Below are positions 33,605-42,332 of a DNA stretch of 64,000 nucleotides, piece after piece. The number at the start of each line of letters is the position of its first letter. Positions within the stretch are counted from its first letter, which is position 1. The DNA is from Blastopirellula sp. J2-11 (GTDB taxonomy: Bacteria; Planctomycetota; Planctomycetia; Pirellulales; Pirellulaceae), in the NCBI RefSeq assembly GCF_024584705.1, contig NZ_CP097384.1, positions 2,418,001 through 2,482,000 of the forward strand. The letters are read 5' to 3'. Position numbers and translations under genes: made by a program. Under the pieces are notes generated by a model. That model worked only from the letters and a program-made list of their open reading frames with translations. It made no database searches and had not been told where the DNA came from.

Positions 33605-34408
33605 TTATTCCGCCCCTAATTCCTTTGACCTGGCGGTGGCCGCCATCACCGCATCATACGCCGCCGACCGAAATCCGCCTGCCTCCAGCGCTTGTAATCC
33701 GGCGATCGTCGTCCCACCGGGACTAGCGACGCGATCTTTGAGCACGCCGGGGTGATCGCCGGTCTGCAGCACCATGCCGGCGGCGCCGCGCACCGTTTGG
33801 GCCGCTAGTTGCAACGCCGCATCGCGCGGCAAGCCGACCCGAACTCCGGCGTCGGCGAGCGCCTCAATCAGCACGTACACATAGGCCGGACCCGAGCCTG
33901 ATAGCCCCGTAACCGCGTCCATCAGCTTTTCGTCGACTTTCCGCACTACGCCGACGGCGCTCAGCAATTTCTCGACCAGTGCGACATCGTCGGACGTCGC
34001 GCCTTCCGCCGTGCAAAAGGCCGAGGCGCTTTCGCCGATCAGGCACGGCGTATTCGGCATCACGCGGATGATCCGCGTGGACCGGGTCCATTCGGCCAAG
34101 CGGGCCAGTGACGTACCGGCTGCGATCGAGACCAGCAGCACGTTATCGCCGATCACGCCGAGCCCAGCGATCGCCGCTTGCAGCATCTGCGGCTTGACCG
34201 CCAAGACGATCACATCGACTTCGGCCGCTAGTTTCGCGGCGCTGTCACTAACACTGGCGCCGGGAACCAATTGACCAAAACTGGCCCGAGCCGCCGGAAA
34301 CGGGTCGACCGCGATTATATCGGCCGGGTGGACCAGATCGGCTCGCACGAAGCCGCTGGCAAGGGCTTGCGCCATCTGGCCGGCGCCTAGGAAACCGATT
34401 TTGCTCAT
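33605..34408 (-). CDS. proC: Pyrroline-5-carboxylate reductase
   Basis: A 267-residue protein from ATG 34408 (MSKIGFLGAGQMAQALASG). The Rossmann glycine motif GAGQMA is at 8-13. The C-terminal dimerisation part has VTGLSGSGPAYVYVLIEALADAGVRVGLPRDAAL and LKDRVASPGGTTIAGLQALE, the proC signature. It catalyses the last step of proline synthesis with NAD(P)H. The length agrees with the family. The 7-residue extension of the frame upstream of the ATG is ignored. Confidence 0.96.
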   Translation of the reverse strand: MSKIGFLGAGQMAQALASGFVRADLVHPADIIAVDPFPAARASFGQLVPGASVSDSAAKLAAEVDVIVLAVKPQMLQAAIAGLGVIGDNVLLVSIAAGTSLARLAEWTRSTRIIRVMPNTPCLIGESASAFCTAEGATSDDVALVEKLLSAVGVVRKVDEKLMDAVTGLSGSGPAYVYVLIEALADAGVRVGLPRDAALQLAAQTVRGAAGMVLQTGDHPGVLKDRVASPGGTTIAGLQALEAGGFRSAAYDAVMAATARSKELGAE

Positions 34409-34607
34409 TTTCAGCCGACTTTCTGGCAAGTTGAGTGCAGGAAACGCTCAATGCTAAAGAATTGCCCCCTAGTGGACAATGCGTCAGCGGTCCGTCGTCA
34501 GCGGATTACGACCTTGCGGTTTCCCCTGGATTGCTCTAGACGCCGACTGGCCTTTTTGACAAAGTCTGCGCCGCAAGTCTCAACACACTGCGGAAGGAGA
34601 GCGAGTC

Positions 34608-34979
34608 ATGTATCGGAAATGGATGAATTTAGCGCTGTTGGGCCTGTTTCTGCTAGCGCTAACCAGCAGTCCGGCCCAGGCCGATTGGGGAGACTATAAC
34701 CCGTTCGCCAGCAAGCCGGCCAAAAGGACGGCCAAAAAAGAACCGAGCACGCTATCGAAGATGGGGTCGAGCACGCAGCAGTTCTTCAGCAAAACGGCCG
34801 ATTTTTTGAACCCGTTTGATGACGCCAGCGACAAGCCGAAGAAGAAAGTAATTCCGAGCCTGAAGAAGCCGAAGAAAACTTCGAGCAACTCTTGGTGGGG
34901 CTCGATGTTCGGGAGCAGCGAGCCGGAACCGCCCGAAACGGTCGATCAGTTCATGTCATTGGATCGCCCGAAGTTTTAG
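34608..34979 (+). CDS. Secreted lysine/serine-rich hypothetical protein
   Basis: A 123-residue protein with GGAAGGAGAG before the ATG. MYRKWMNLALLGLFLLALTSSPAQA is a signal peptide. The mature protein is positively charged and low in complexity (KPAKRTAKKEPS, PKKKVIPSLKKPKK), with DYNPFASKPA and FLNPFDDASDKP sharing the phrase NPF. It ends PETVDQFMSLDRPKF. I recall short planctomycete proteins with this ending, but assign no function. Confidence 0.75.
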   Translation: MYRKWMNLALLGLFLLALTSSPAQADWGDYNPFASKPAKRTAKKEPSTLSKMGSSTQQFFSKTADFLNPFDDASDKPKKKVIPSLKKPKKTSSNSWWGSMFGSSEPEPPETVDQFMSLDRPKF

Positions 34980-35038
34980 GCTGCAGGATACGAGTAGAAT
35001 TCTGGGACGCACGTCTGATTGTCCGTCCCCTCGCAATA

Positions 35039-36214
35039 TTATTGCCAATTCGACCGATATGCGCCCGGCGTAACGCCGGTAATCCGTTTGAACGCTGAGA
35101 CCAGTTTCGCGGCCGAAGAGTATGCCGTGTGGTGAGCGATGGCGATCAGCTTTAAATCGGTGTATCGCAGCAGCGCCTTGGCGTGATCAATTCTCACGCG
35201 GTCGATCTCTGATTTGATGCCGCGCCCCAATTCCTGTTGAAAGCGGCGATCCAGCGAGGAGCGGCTTAAGTGGAATTGGTTGGCGATCATTTCGACCGAT
35301 AGCCCGCTACAAGCATGCTCGTTGATATAGTGCACGATCGCGGCGACTTCACGATCAGCGATCGCCATCACGTCAGAGGAGCCGCGGACGATGATTCCCT
35401 TGGGTGGAATCAAAACGTGTTTCTCGACCTTCTCGTTCTTCATTAGCCGATCCAGGCTCGCGGCGCCTTCGTAACCGATGCGATGCGCATCGGGTTCGAT
35501 GCTGCTGAGCAGCGGCGTCACCAGATTGCAGATCGTCAGGTCGTTGTCGATTCCTAGCAGCGCGATATCTTCTGGAACAGCGACGCCGGCAAGTTTGCAA
35601 CTCATCAGGACTTGCCGCGCGCGAACGTCGTTGCAGCCGAGAATGCCGCAGGGACGCGGGAGACCTTGAACCCATTGGCCAAGTTCGTTGATTTCCGATT
35701 CTCCCAGCAGTTCACGAACCATCGCATCCCGATCCGCCTGGCCGCCGACAAAGCTATGCGTACGGCAACCATGTTGGTGGGCGATCTGCTCAAATGGCGC
35801 CGCTCGCAGGTCGGAAAAGTCGATTCCTGGATACCCGCAATAGGCGATATCTCGCAAACCTCGTTCGACAAAATGTTCGACAGCCATCTCGGCGCATGCG
35901 ACATGATCGGTATCAAAAGTCGCTCCCTGTTGGGGGAAGTAAGAGCCGCGCAGATCGACGGTCGGCTTGCCGAGCCGGTCAATCGTCTCCATTACGTCAT
36001 CCGTTTCGATGCGCGTGATGACGCCGTCGATATTCCAATGCTGAATTGCCTCGGGAAGCGCTTCATTCAAGCGCCGCTCGACATGCAGGATCTGCCAATT
36101 TCGGTGAATACGACAATAGTCGGCGACCCCTTGGAGGCACGCGCGACCATAGCCGCGCGACGATTCGATCAGCAGGAGCACAACTTGAGATCGTGGTAGC
36201 TTGCTCCGATTCAC
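35039..36214 (-). CDS. XylR-like AraC-family transcriptional regulator
   Basis: A 391-residue protein. The N-terminal 275 residues are a periplasmic-binding-like sensor (VVLLLIESSRGYGRACLQGVADYCR, DGVITRIETDD, CGILGCNDVRARQVL, PEDIALLGIDND), as in XylR. The C-terminal 100 residues form the AraC-type double helix-turn-helix with SVEMIANQFHLSRSSLDRRFQQELGRG and AYSSAAKLVSAFKRITGVTPGAYR. Its start codon overlaps the GH36 stop (ATGA), so it is the last gene of the operon that starts at the DUF1559 gene at 40410. It probably senses a sugar produced by the alpha-galactosidase and controls the operon. Confidence 0.9.
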   Translation of the reverse strand: MNRSKLPRSQVVLLLIESSRGYGRACLQGVADYCRIHRNWQILHVERRLNEALPEAIQHWNIDGVITRIETDDVMETIDRLGKPTVDLRGSYFPQQGATFDTDHVACAEMAVEHFVERGLRDIAYCGYPGIDFSDLRAAPFEQIAHQHGCRTHSFVGGQADRDAMVRELLGESEINELGQWVQGLPRPCGILGCNDVRARQVLMSCKLAGVAVPEDIALLGIDNDLTICNLVTPLLSSIEPDAHRIGYEGAASLDRLMKNEKVEKHVLIPPKGIIVRGSSDVMAIADREVAAIVHYINEHACSGLSVEMIANQFHLSRSSLDRRFQQELGRGIKSEIDRVRIDHAKALLRYTDLKLIAIAHHTAYSSAAKLVSAFKRITGVTPGAYRSNWQ

Positions 36215-38790
36215 GTTGCGTCATTCGCCGTAAATTCGAGGATCGTCGCTTGGATCGCTGCAGAAGTCGACAAGCGGACTCCCTGCTCCATCCATTCTTT
36301 TCCTAGCTTGGAGACGCCTGCTTCGGCCAGCGGCGGGCGTCCGGTCTGCGGATGGCGCTCGGTTAGGTGATAGCTTTTATGCGGATCGAGCCCTTGCGGC
36401 TTGGCCACGCGGGGCGTTTCTTCCGCCAGTTGATAGACAAAGAGGATTGCTCGGTCTTGTCCCTGCGCCACAAAGTTCACCACGCTACGTTTGCCATCAT
36501 GCGGCGATTCGATGCGGTACTGGTCGCCTAGATGAATGACGTCGCGGAACTTTTTATAGCTGGAAATCGCACTACGACAAGTTTCAATTTCTTCAGGAGA
36601 AAGAGCCGCCAGGTCGATATCCATTCCCATGCGGGCGCTCATCGAAACGGCGGTCGCAAAATGGAGCGGGCGCTCCCCCATTTTCGACGTATGACTGCAG
36701 ATCGAGATTGCCGGAAAGAAATAGGAATAATCCCATTGCAGCGCCACGCGACGCACGGCGTCCGTATTATCGCTCGGCCAAAACTCATGGAAATATCGCA
36801 ATGCGCCGTAGTCGACGCGACCGCCTCCGCCGGCGCATAGCATCAGTTCCGTGTGAGGGAATTCAACAGCCGTTTGCTGCATTAATTGGTAAAGGTTGTT
36901 CGTGTAGTCGATCCATAAATGGGTCTGTTTCCCCGACGTTAAAAAAGCGGATCCGGGCTGCGTAACATAGCGATTGGCGTCCCACTTGGCGCAGCTTACG
37001 CCACGAGTCTTTAGCGTCTCCTGAATCGCACTGTGCTCAAACTGTTGGACCTCGGGGCGCGTTAAATCGAGCACCAACTGCGTCCGCTGGTAGTCGAGTT
37101 CTCGCTGAGGCTGACGAATGACCCAGTCGGGATGCTGCTCGTACAGCACGCTCTGAGGATTTACCATCTCCGGTTCAATCCAAATCCCAAACCGCATGCC
37201 ATGTTGGATCGCCGATTGTGCGATCGGCTCCATTCCCTGCGGAAAACGGTTGGGGTTCGGTCGCCAGTCTCCTAGCCCGGCGCGATCATTGACACGCGGA
37301 TACTTGTCGCCAAACCAGCCGTCGTCGAGCAGGAAGAGCTCGAAGCCGACATCCGCCGCCGGCTGGAATAGGCTTTCGATCCGCTGTTGGTCAAAGTCAA
37401 AACCGGTCGCCTCCCAGTTGTTGAGCATTGTGTCACGCGGCTTGTCTCCGTCGCGAATCGCATGCTCCCGCGCCCAGCGATGAAATTTGCGGCTCATTTC
37501 GCCTAAGCCGTGATTGCTGCTCACCCAGATCATCGTCGGCGTTTGAAAGCTTTCGCCGGCGGACAAATGGTAGGTAGATCCTAGCGGATGGAGACCGCAG
37601 AGGGCTCGTACTTGCGAACCGTTATGCTCAAACGCCGCTCGAAAATTTCCGGACCAGGCCAGCGAACCGGCGATGACGCGGCCTCGATTTTCTTGCGGTT
37701 GGCCATCCAAGGAGAGCACCAACGAGGGGGCGACAAACTGAGTTGCACGGGTCCCCAGTAGCGATTCGATCGATTTGACGCCGGGAGTCAATTTCTCGGC
37801 GATCGGATTCATTTCGTCGGCCCAATCGCCGTGGAAATGTAATAGATGCAAATCGGGGGCGTTGAACAACCAGCTAGAGGACGCCATCCGCTCGAGCGCG
37901 ATCTCGCCTTCCCCCTGATGATGAATATGGCGCCATTCCTCGATCACGTCGTGGGCCGGATCAAGACGAAAATAGAGCTCAACCAATAGTGGGTAAACGT
38001 CATCTTGCAGGCGGATGCGAATCTGCTGACGTTCGTCATCAAGACTTGTGCGCTCAACATCCACAAAGCGGAGCGAGGTTGAGCGGTCGCCGTTTGCGTG
38101 GACCACTTGCAGCGCCGGCTCCCACACATACCCATCCCCACCCTGAGGATAGGCGACCTGGTTGCGGTTGGACGGTGATTTCTCTTCCGCTGCGCCAATG
38201 GGAGACTGGTAGAGCCGTCCATCTTCTCCCACGATAAAGCGGAGTTGAAACGACGCGGTTTTCAGATCGATCGTTTCGAACGGGGCAAGAACCTGCGGCA
38301 GAGGTTGGTCGTTGCGCAGCGTCAACTTTGCGTCAGCCCAATCGGCGTGATCGTGAGAACTGCCGTCGCCATTATCATCAACGACAAGTTCCAAGACGCT
38401 TACGTTGGCGACATCTAGATCAATCCGCTGGGCGGGGCTCTTTCCGGTGACTGGACCACTGTGAAAAATCAGTTTGCGATCCGCGAAGACTCGAAATTGT
38501 GCAGCGCCTTGCCCGCCAGCGCTATCGTCAATGCCGATGACGCTGCGAAATCGGAGTGCGTTCCGTTTAAGCTGCAGTCGTAGTCGACTAGATGCGTGCG
38601 TACCAATTCCTTGTGCGAATTTTTCGCCGCGGATCGAAAGCGCTTCGCCCATGATGTTGGCGTTCGCTTTCGGTACGCTCCATCCAGACGACATTTGTGA
38701 AAGATCTAAGGTCGACAGCGGAACGGTTTCGTTCGCCGCCGCAATATCTCCAAGACAAATCAGCCCAATAACAAGGCACAATTCACGCAT
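36211..38790 (-). CDS. Secreted GH36 alpha-galactosidase with N-terminal NPCBM domain
   Basis: An 859-residue protein with signal peptide MRELCLVIGLICLGDIAAA. Residues about 25-165 are a NPCBM carbohydrate-binding domain (KANANIMGEALSIRGEKFAQGIGTH ... LELVVDDNGDG). The GH36 beta-supersandwich and catalytic barrel follow, with MLNNWEATGFDF, WFGDKYPRVNDRAGLGDW, CAKWDANRYV (nucleophile Asp604) and FWPSDNTDA (acid/base Asp674). It cleaves terminal alpha-galactosides outside the cytoplasm. The gene is read from the same operon as the lipoprotein 17 bases upstream and overlaps the XylR regulator. Confidence 0.93.
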   Translation of the reverse strand: MRELCLVIGLICLGDIAAANETVPLSTLDLSQMSSGWSVPKANANIMGEALSIRGEKFAQGIGTHASSRLRLQLKRNALRFRSVIGIDDSAGGQGAAQFRVFADRKLIFHSGPVTGKSPAQRIDLDVANVSVLELVVDDNGDGSSHDHADWADAKLTLRNDQPLPQVLAPFETIDLKTASFQLRFIVGEDGRLYQSPIGAAEEKSPSNRNQVAYPQGGDGYVWEPALQVVHANGDRSTSLRFVDVERTSLDDERQQIRIRLQDDVYPLLVELYFRLDPAHDVIEEWRHIHHQGEGEIALERMASSSWLFNAPDLHLLHFHGDWADEMNPIAEKLTPGVKSIESLLGTRATQFVAPSLVLSLDGQPQENRGRVIAGSLAWSGNFRAAFEHNGSQVRALCGLHPLGSTYHLSAGESFQTPTMIWVSSNHGLGEMSRKFHRWAREHAIRDGDKPRDTMLNNWEATGFDFDQQRIESLFQPAADVGFELFLLDDGWFGDKYPRVNDRAGLGDWRPNPNRFPQGMEPIAQSAIQHGMRFGIWIEPEMVNPQSVLYEQHPDWVIRQPQRELDYQRTQLVLDLTRPEVQQFEHSAIQETLKTRGVSCAKWDANRYVTQPGSAFLTSGKQTHLWIDYTNNLYQLMQQTAVEFPHTELMLCAGGGGRVDYGALRYFHEFWPSDNTDAVRRVALQWDYSYFFPAISICSHTSKMGERPLHFATAVSMSARMGMDIDLAALSPEEIETCRSAISSYKKFRDVIHLGDQYRIESPHDGKRSVVNFVAQGQDRAILFVYQLAEETPRVAKPQGLDPHKSYHLTERHPQTGRPPLAEAGVSKLGKEWMEQGVRLSTSAAIQATILEFTANDAT

Positions 38791-38807
38791 TAAATCGTCT
38801 GTTTCTG

Positions 38808-39260
38808 CTAATTCGACGACAGCTCAAAACGTAGATCATCTCGCGGCTCATCAATCATGACGTTGAGATCGGACGTAGCGACGCTGTTGTACTTTTTCGG
38901 AACGATGTAAGTCATCTTCGGACCCGGCGCCGGCCGACCCGTCCGCTCGTAGTAAGCTTGGGGATCGGTGACCTGATTCGAAGGATCGACCTCGGTCTTG
39001 GCGATCGTAACATTATAGTTTGCACAGACGACTCCGTCATTTATAGCGAGGGTGCCCATCGAAAAACGGCCCGCTTCATCGGTCATTGACGTCGCCGATC
39101 GTCCGACTGCGTCCTCCGGTGCGAACGCGATCGTCGCTCCTTCAAGCGGAGCGCCGTCAAGCGTCACAATTCCGGCGACATGAACAGAATTGGGCAATTG
39201 GGAGCCGCCGTAACATCCGGCGAAAAGGAGCATGAACGCTCCTAGTTGAAAATATCGCAT
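38808..39260 (-). CDS. Lipoprotein with TTR-like domain (partner of DUF1559 3)
   Basis: A 150-residue protein, MRYFQLGAFMLLFAGC with Cys16 as lipobox cysteine. Core VAGIVTLDGAPLEGATIAFAP followed by SMTDEAGRFSMGTL and VPKKYNSVATSDLNVMID, the same layout as the lipoprotein at 22092. It is placed between DUF1559 gene 3 and the alpha-galactosidase in one operon, so it probably acts with the pseudopilin-like protein in a structure used during glycan breakdown or capture; this is inference. Confidence 0.85.
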   Translation of the reverse strand: MRYFQLGAFMLLFAGCYGGSQLPNSVHVAGIVTLDGAPLEGATIAFAPEDAVGRSATSMTDEAGRFSMGTLAINDGVVCANYNVTIAKTEVDPSNQVTDPQAYYERTGRPAPGPKMTYIVPKKYNSVATSDLNVMIDEPRDDLRFELSSN

Positions 39261-39369
39261 CGTATCGGTTCCAAATCACTGATGGGGAAAGAACAACTGC
39301 GATGCGCCCCAGTTATACGGACGCGCCGAATTGCATCAACAGGACGCAAATAGTTGAGAAGATCCGTGG

Positions 39370-40410
39370 TTAGGAGCGATTCACTTCGCCGCCGCTCACC
39401 GTTCCGAGGCCTCCCCAAACTCCGTAGTTGGATGCCCCATTGGAAGGGGCCAGCGATTGATTCCCTGCATCGATGGTATCCGTAAAGAAACGAACCGATC
39501 CGTCTCCCATCGCACCGTTCACTCCGCCTGGGTGATAACTGGTCGCCGAAATAATCGCCTGGCGTCCGTCCCAGTCGTCCAGCAAGCACGACGGACTGTT
39601 TGGCGGCAAGATCGCTAGAACTCCGGAATAAAGGGGCGCTCCGTCCGCCCAGCGACGTCCAGGGTATTCTTTCACCGTCACGCTGCTCAGATAGTTTCCG
39701 CTCTGTCCCCGTTTGGCGGCGCAGCTGGCAGGGGTAACGTCATATTCCGATCCGCTGTTCCACACGTCCGAAGCGATCGCGACGCCTCCCCGGATTTTCA
39801 TCGTGCTCACTTCACCGACGGCTCGTTCTCCGAGGGCCAGCGTATTGCTCAATCCATCGGTGACGCTGGCGAAATTCTTCCAGCTATGGAAGCCGAACAT
39901 GCCGCTCGTTGGGTTGGTCGAGCCTGCCCATGCCGGCCGGTCTCCCATGCTGAACGCATAGTTCGAGAATCCAAAGTCACTCTCGGCCGGAGTCGCCGGA
40001 TCGGACGGACAGCGGAGAAACGAAAGCTTGGTCAGCCATGGCGTATAGCTGCTGTTCCACGGATTGTCGCCATATGGCGGATAGGTGGTCGAATCGATCG
40101 TCAGCGATGACGTGATTTGGTTGTACAGTGATCCTTGTTCGACAAACGGCAGCAGCGCAACCCAGCCGCCTAGGCGATTGTCATTGTGGATCGGACCATT
40201 GCCGGTGCCGCCGCACATCGCCGGCAGCTTGCCGAAGGTGTCATGGTAGTTGTGCAGCGCCAGGCCCGCTTGCTTCAGATTGTTGGTGCATTGCATGCGG
40301 CGAGCGGCCTCGCGGGCTTGTTGAACCGCCGGCAGCAACAAAGCAATCAAAACGCCGATGATCGCAATGACGACCAGGAGTTCGACGAGAGTGAAAGCAT
40401 TCTTTCTCAT
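39370..40410 (-). CDS. DUF1559 pseudopilin-like protein 3
   Basis: A 346-residue protein from ATG 40410, with a very short leader, MRKNA, before [14 protein letters not shown]. It lacks the usual glycine just before FTLVE (alanine is present), so processing by the prepilin peptidase, which prefers Gly, may be slower or altered. Body: [50 protein letters not shown] and [12 protein letters not shown] (H-X9-DG). First gene of the GH36/XylR operon. The frame upstream to 40500 is not supported. Confidence 0.9.
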   Translation of the reverse strand: MRKNAFTLVELLVVIAIIGVLIALLLPAVQQAREAARRMQCTNNLKQAGLALHNYHDTFGKLPAMCGGTGNGPIHNDNRLGGWVALLPFVEQGSLYNQITSSLTIDSTTYPPYGDNPWNSSYTPWLTKLSFLRCPSDPATPAESDFGFSNYAFSMGDRPAWAGSTNPTSGMFGFHSWKNFASVTDGLSNTLALGERAVGEVSTMKIRGGVAIASDVWNSGSEYDVTPASCAAKRGQSGNYLSSVTVKEYPGRRWADGAPLYSGVLAILPPNSPSCLLDDWDGRQAIISATSYHPGGVNGAMGDGSVRFFTDTIDAGNQSLAPSNGASNYGVWGGLGTVSGGEVNRS

Positions 40411-41035
40411 GATTTTTCTCGGTAATGAATGAGTGCCAAAATTTGGGAATGAAATGCCAATCGGCGTTCTGGATAGATGTTTCTGGGGGATTTTGCCCAC
40501 GTAAAATACGTCTTTACGGAAGTCTATCTAGGGTATCGCGGAAGAATCAACTAATCCGCGACCCCACCACTGAGCGTAAGTAGAGGTCATTCGAGACTCC
40601 ATTAAGCTGGTTTTATCGAATGGGAACTTCCATTGAGGATTTCGACGGAAGTGAATAGTCGTTCGTAAGTTATTTGTTTGTAAGTGATTACAGAGATTGT
40701 TCGCTAGCCACGTTCTGATGAGAAACTTCTACAACGGTAGCGCACCATTTTTTTGCCCTCTCGCAAGACTTCGGAAACCCGTGACGAAAAAGGGAAAGAT
40801 GTTGACGATTTTCGGACACAGGTATCCCGCTGCCTATCGTCCTTGGATCAAGGCGAAGAAGAATTTGACCGCGCGCCGTCGAGCGAAACGGGCGATCCAT
40901 TCATGTCGCGTAGAACACCCAACGTTTTAAGCTTTGGCGCTTCTGGATCTCTTGGCGCACGCTAACTCGGTCCGCTCTTTTGAAACTGCGATATTTGCCA
41001 ACCTGGAAATCGCGTTTCAAAACTGGCGGCTTACG
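40411..41035. other. Gap with no recognised gene
   Basis: This 625-base gap precedes the DUF1559/GH36 operon and follows the uvsE fusion gene (both minus strand). It has an imperfect hairpin at 40978-41022 (TTTTGAAAC / GTTTCAAAA plus GCGAT / ATCGC), a possible terminator without a T-run. ORFs at 40697-40965 look random. Confidence 0.5.
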
Positions 41036-42202
41036 CTACGAGAGAAGTCTGTTGGTGATCAACGACTCTTTCGCCGCCCGCGACAACGCTTTGATCGCCA
41101 ACTCGCGCTTCAGCGCCGCGCTTTGATTCGGCTGCGACTCTTGATAGACCACCACGACCGGCAGTCGGCTGCGCGTGTATCGGGCGCCTGTGCCGGCGTT
41201 GTGTTTGGCGATGCGCTGCGGCAGGTCGTTGGTGACGCCGGTATAAAGGGATTGGTCGGCGCATTGCAGGATGTAGACGGTCCAGGGGCGCGCTAGTTGC
41301 TTCATCAGCTTCAGCACGGCGACTTCTTTCGCCTTGGCTTCGACTTCGACGGTCAATGTCCGCTCGCGCCAGCAGTCGGGAAAATCGACGATGTTGATAA
41401 AGTCATGGTGGCGACCCGGCTTCGGCCCTTTCCAGCCTTCCAGCGGACTAGAGAGATGAAACAGCGGCTCGCGATCCCAGGTCTCGATCGCCTGCTCGGT
41501 CGCTGCTTCGATCGACAAATCGTCACGATTGCAGCGATGATGGTGAACATCATAGACCAACGGAATGCCGGTCGACTGGCAAAGCGGCAGCAGATCCGCA
41601 GGCGTATAGGTGACGTCATCATTTTCGACCGTCAAGCGGCTGCGAGCTCGCTGCGAAAGACGCGACAACGACTTTGCGAACCGCGACAGGGCCGCAGGTT
41701 TGTCTCCATACGCACCGCCACCATGGATGTTGACGACATCGGCCCTGACCCACTCTGCGACTTCGGCTTGATATTCCAGCTCTGCAAGCGAGCGATCGAC
41801 GACTTCCGGCCGCGGCGAATTGAGCACCACAAATTGATCGGGATGAAAACAGGTGCGAATATCGTTTGACTTCGCGAACGCGCCGCAGGCTTGAAATTGC
41901 CGGACGATCTCGTCACCATCGGGAAGCTCGCTCACATCGTACCCGCATTCCGCATGCGTCTTCAGCGGCAAGATCTGGCTATTGATCCGAAACGAGCCGA
42001 TCCCCTGCTCTGCACAAAACTGCAACGCCAAAAGCAACGCATCGGCGTTCGCCAGGCAAAGCCCAGACAACTTGGCCAAGCCGGCGTCCCGCGGCATGGC
42101 GCTGATCGATTTGACAGTGGTGTTGCGAAACTTGATCGGCTGCTCGAGAAAAATGCAGCAGAGACCGAGGCGAATGTTTGTGGTGGAAGACGAGGCTGAC
42201 AT
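41036..42202 (-). CDS. UV damage endonuclease (UvsE/UVDE) fused to a GIY-YIG nuclease domain
   Basis: A 388-residue protein from ATG 42202 (MSASSSTTNIRLGLC). Residues 10-300 are the UvsE TIM barrel: FRNTTVKSIS and LALQFCAEQGIGSFRINSQILPL, then metal-site residues in CFHPDQF (His120), VVNIHGGG (His160), TVENDD (Glu193), YDVHHHR (Asp218, His220/221), GRHHDFIN (His265/266) and VEVEAKAKE (Glu286/288). Residues 307-388 are a complete UPF0213/YhbQ-like GIY-YIG domain: WTVYILQC, LYTGVTND, Arg330, and LKREL with Glu367. The joint at about 300-306 has almost no linker. The two domains would nick 5' of UV lesions and elsewhere. The gene stands alone. Confidence 0.88.
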   Translation of the reverse strand: MSASSSTTNIRLGLCCIFLEQPIKFRNTTVKSISAMPRDAGLAKLSGLCLANADALLLALQFCAEQGIGSFRINSQILPLKTHAECGYDVSELPDGDEIVRQFQACGAFAKSNDIRTCFHPDQFVVLNSPRPEVVDRSLAELEYQAEVAEWVRADVVNIHGGGAYGDKPAALSRFAKSLSRLSQRARSRLTVENDDVTYTPADLLPLCQSTGIPLVYDVHHHRCNRDDLSIEAATEQAIETWDREPLFHLSSPLEGWKGPKPGRHHDFINIVDFPDCWRERTLTVEVEAKAKEVAVLKLMKQLARPWTVYILQCADQSLYTGVTNDLPQRIAKHNAGTGARYTRSRLPVVVVYQESQPNQSAALKRELAIKALSRAAKESLITNRLLS

Positions 42203-42332
42203 TGCGAATGTGGGGCTGCAAGTGATCGATGTTGGCAACATGGCCAACAAACGGGCGCCACATCAATCGGATAAGAGTATAGCCGGTGAAATTCGACGAG
42301 ATAACCGGCCTCACTCTTCCATCGAGACGGCG

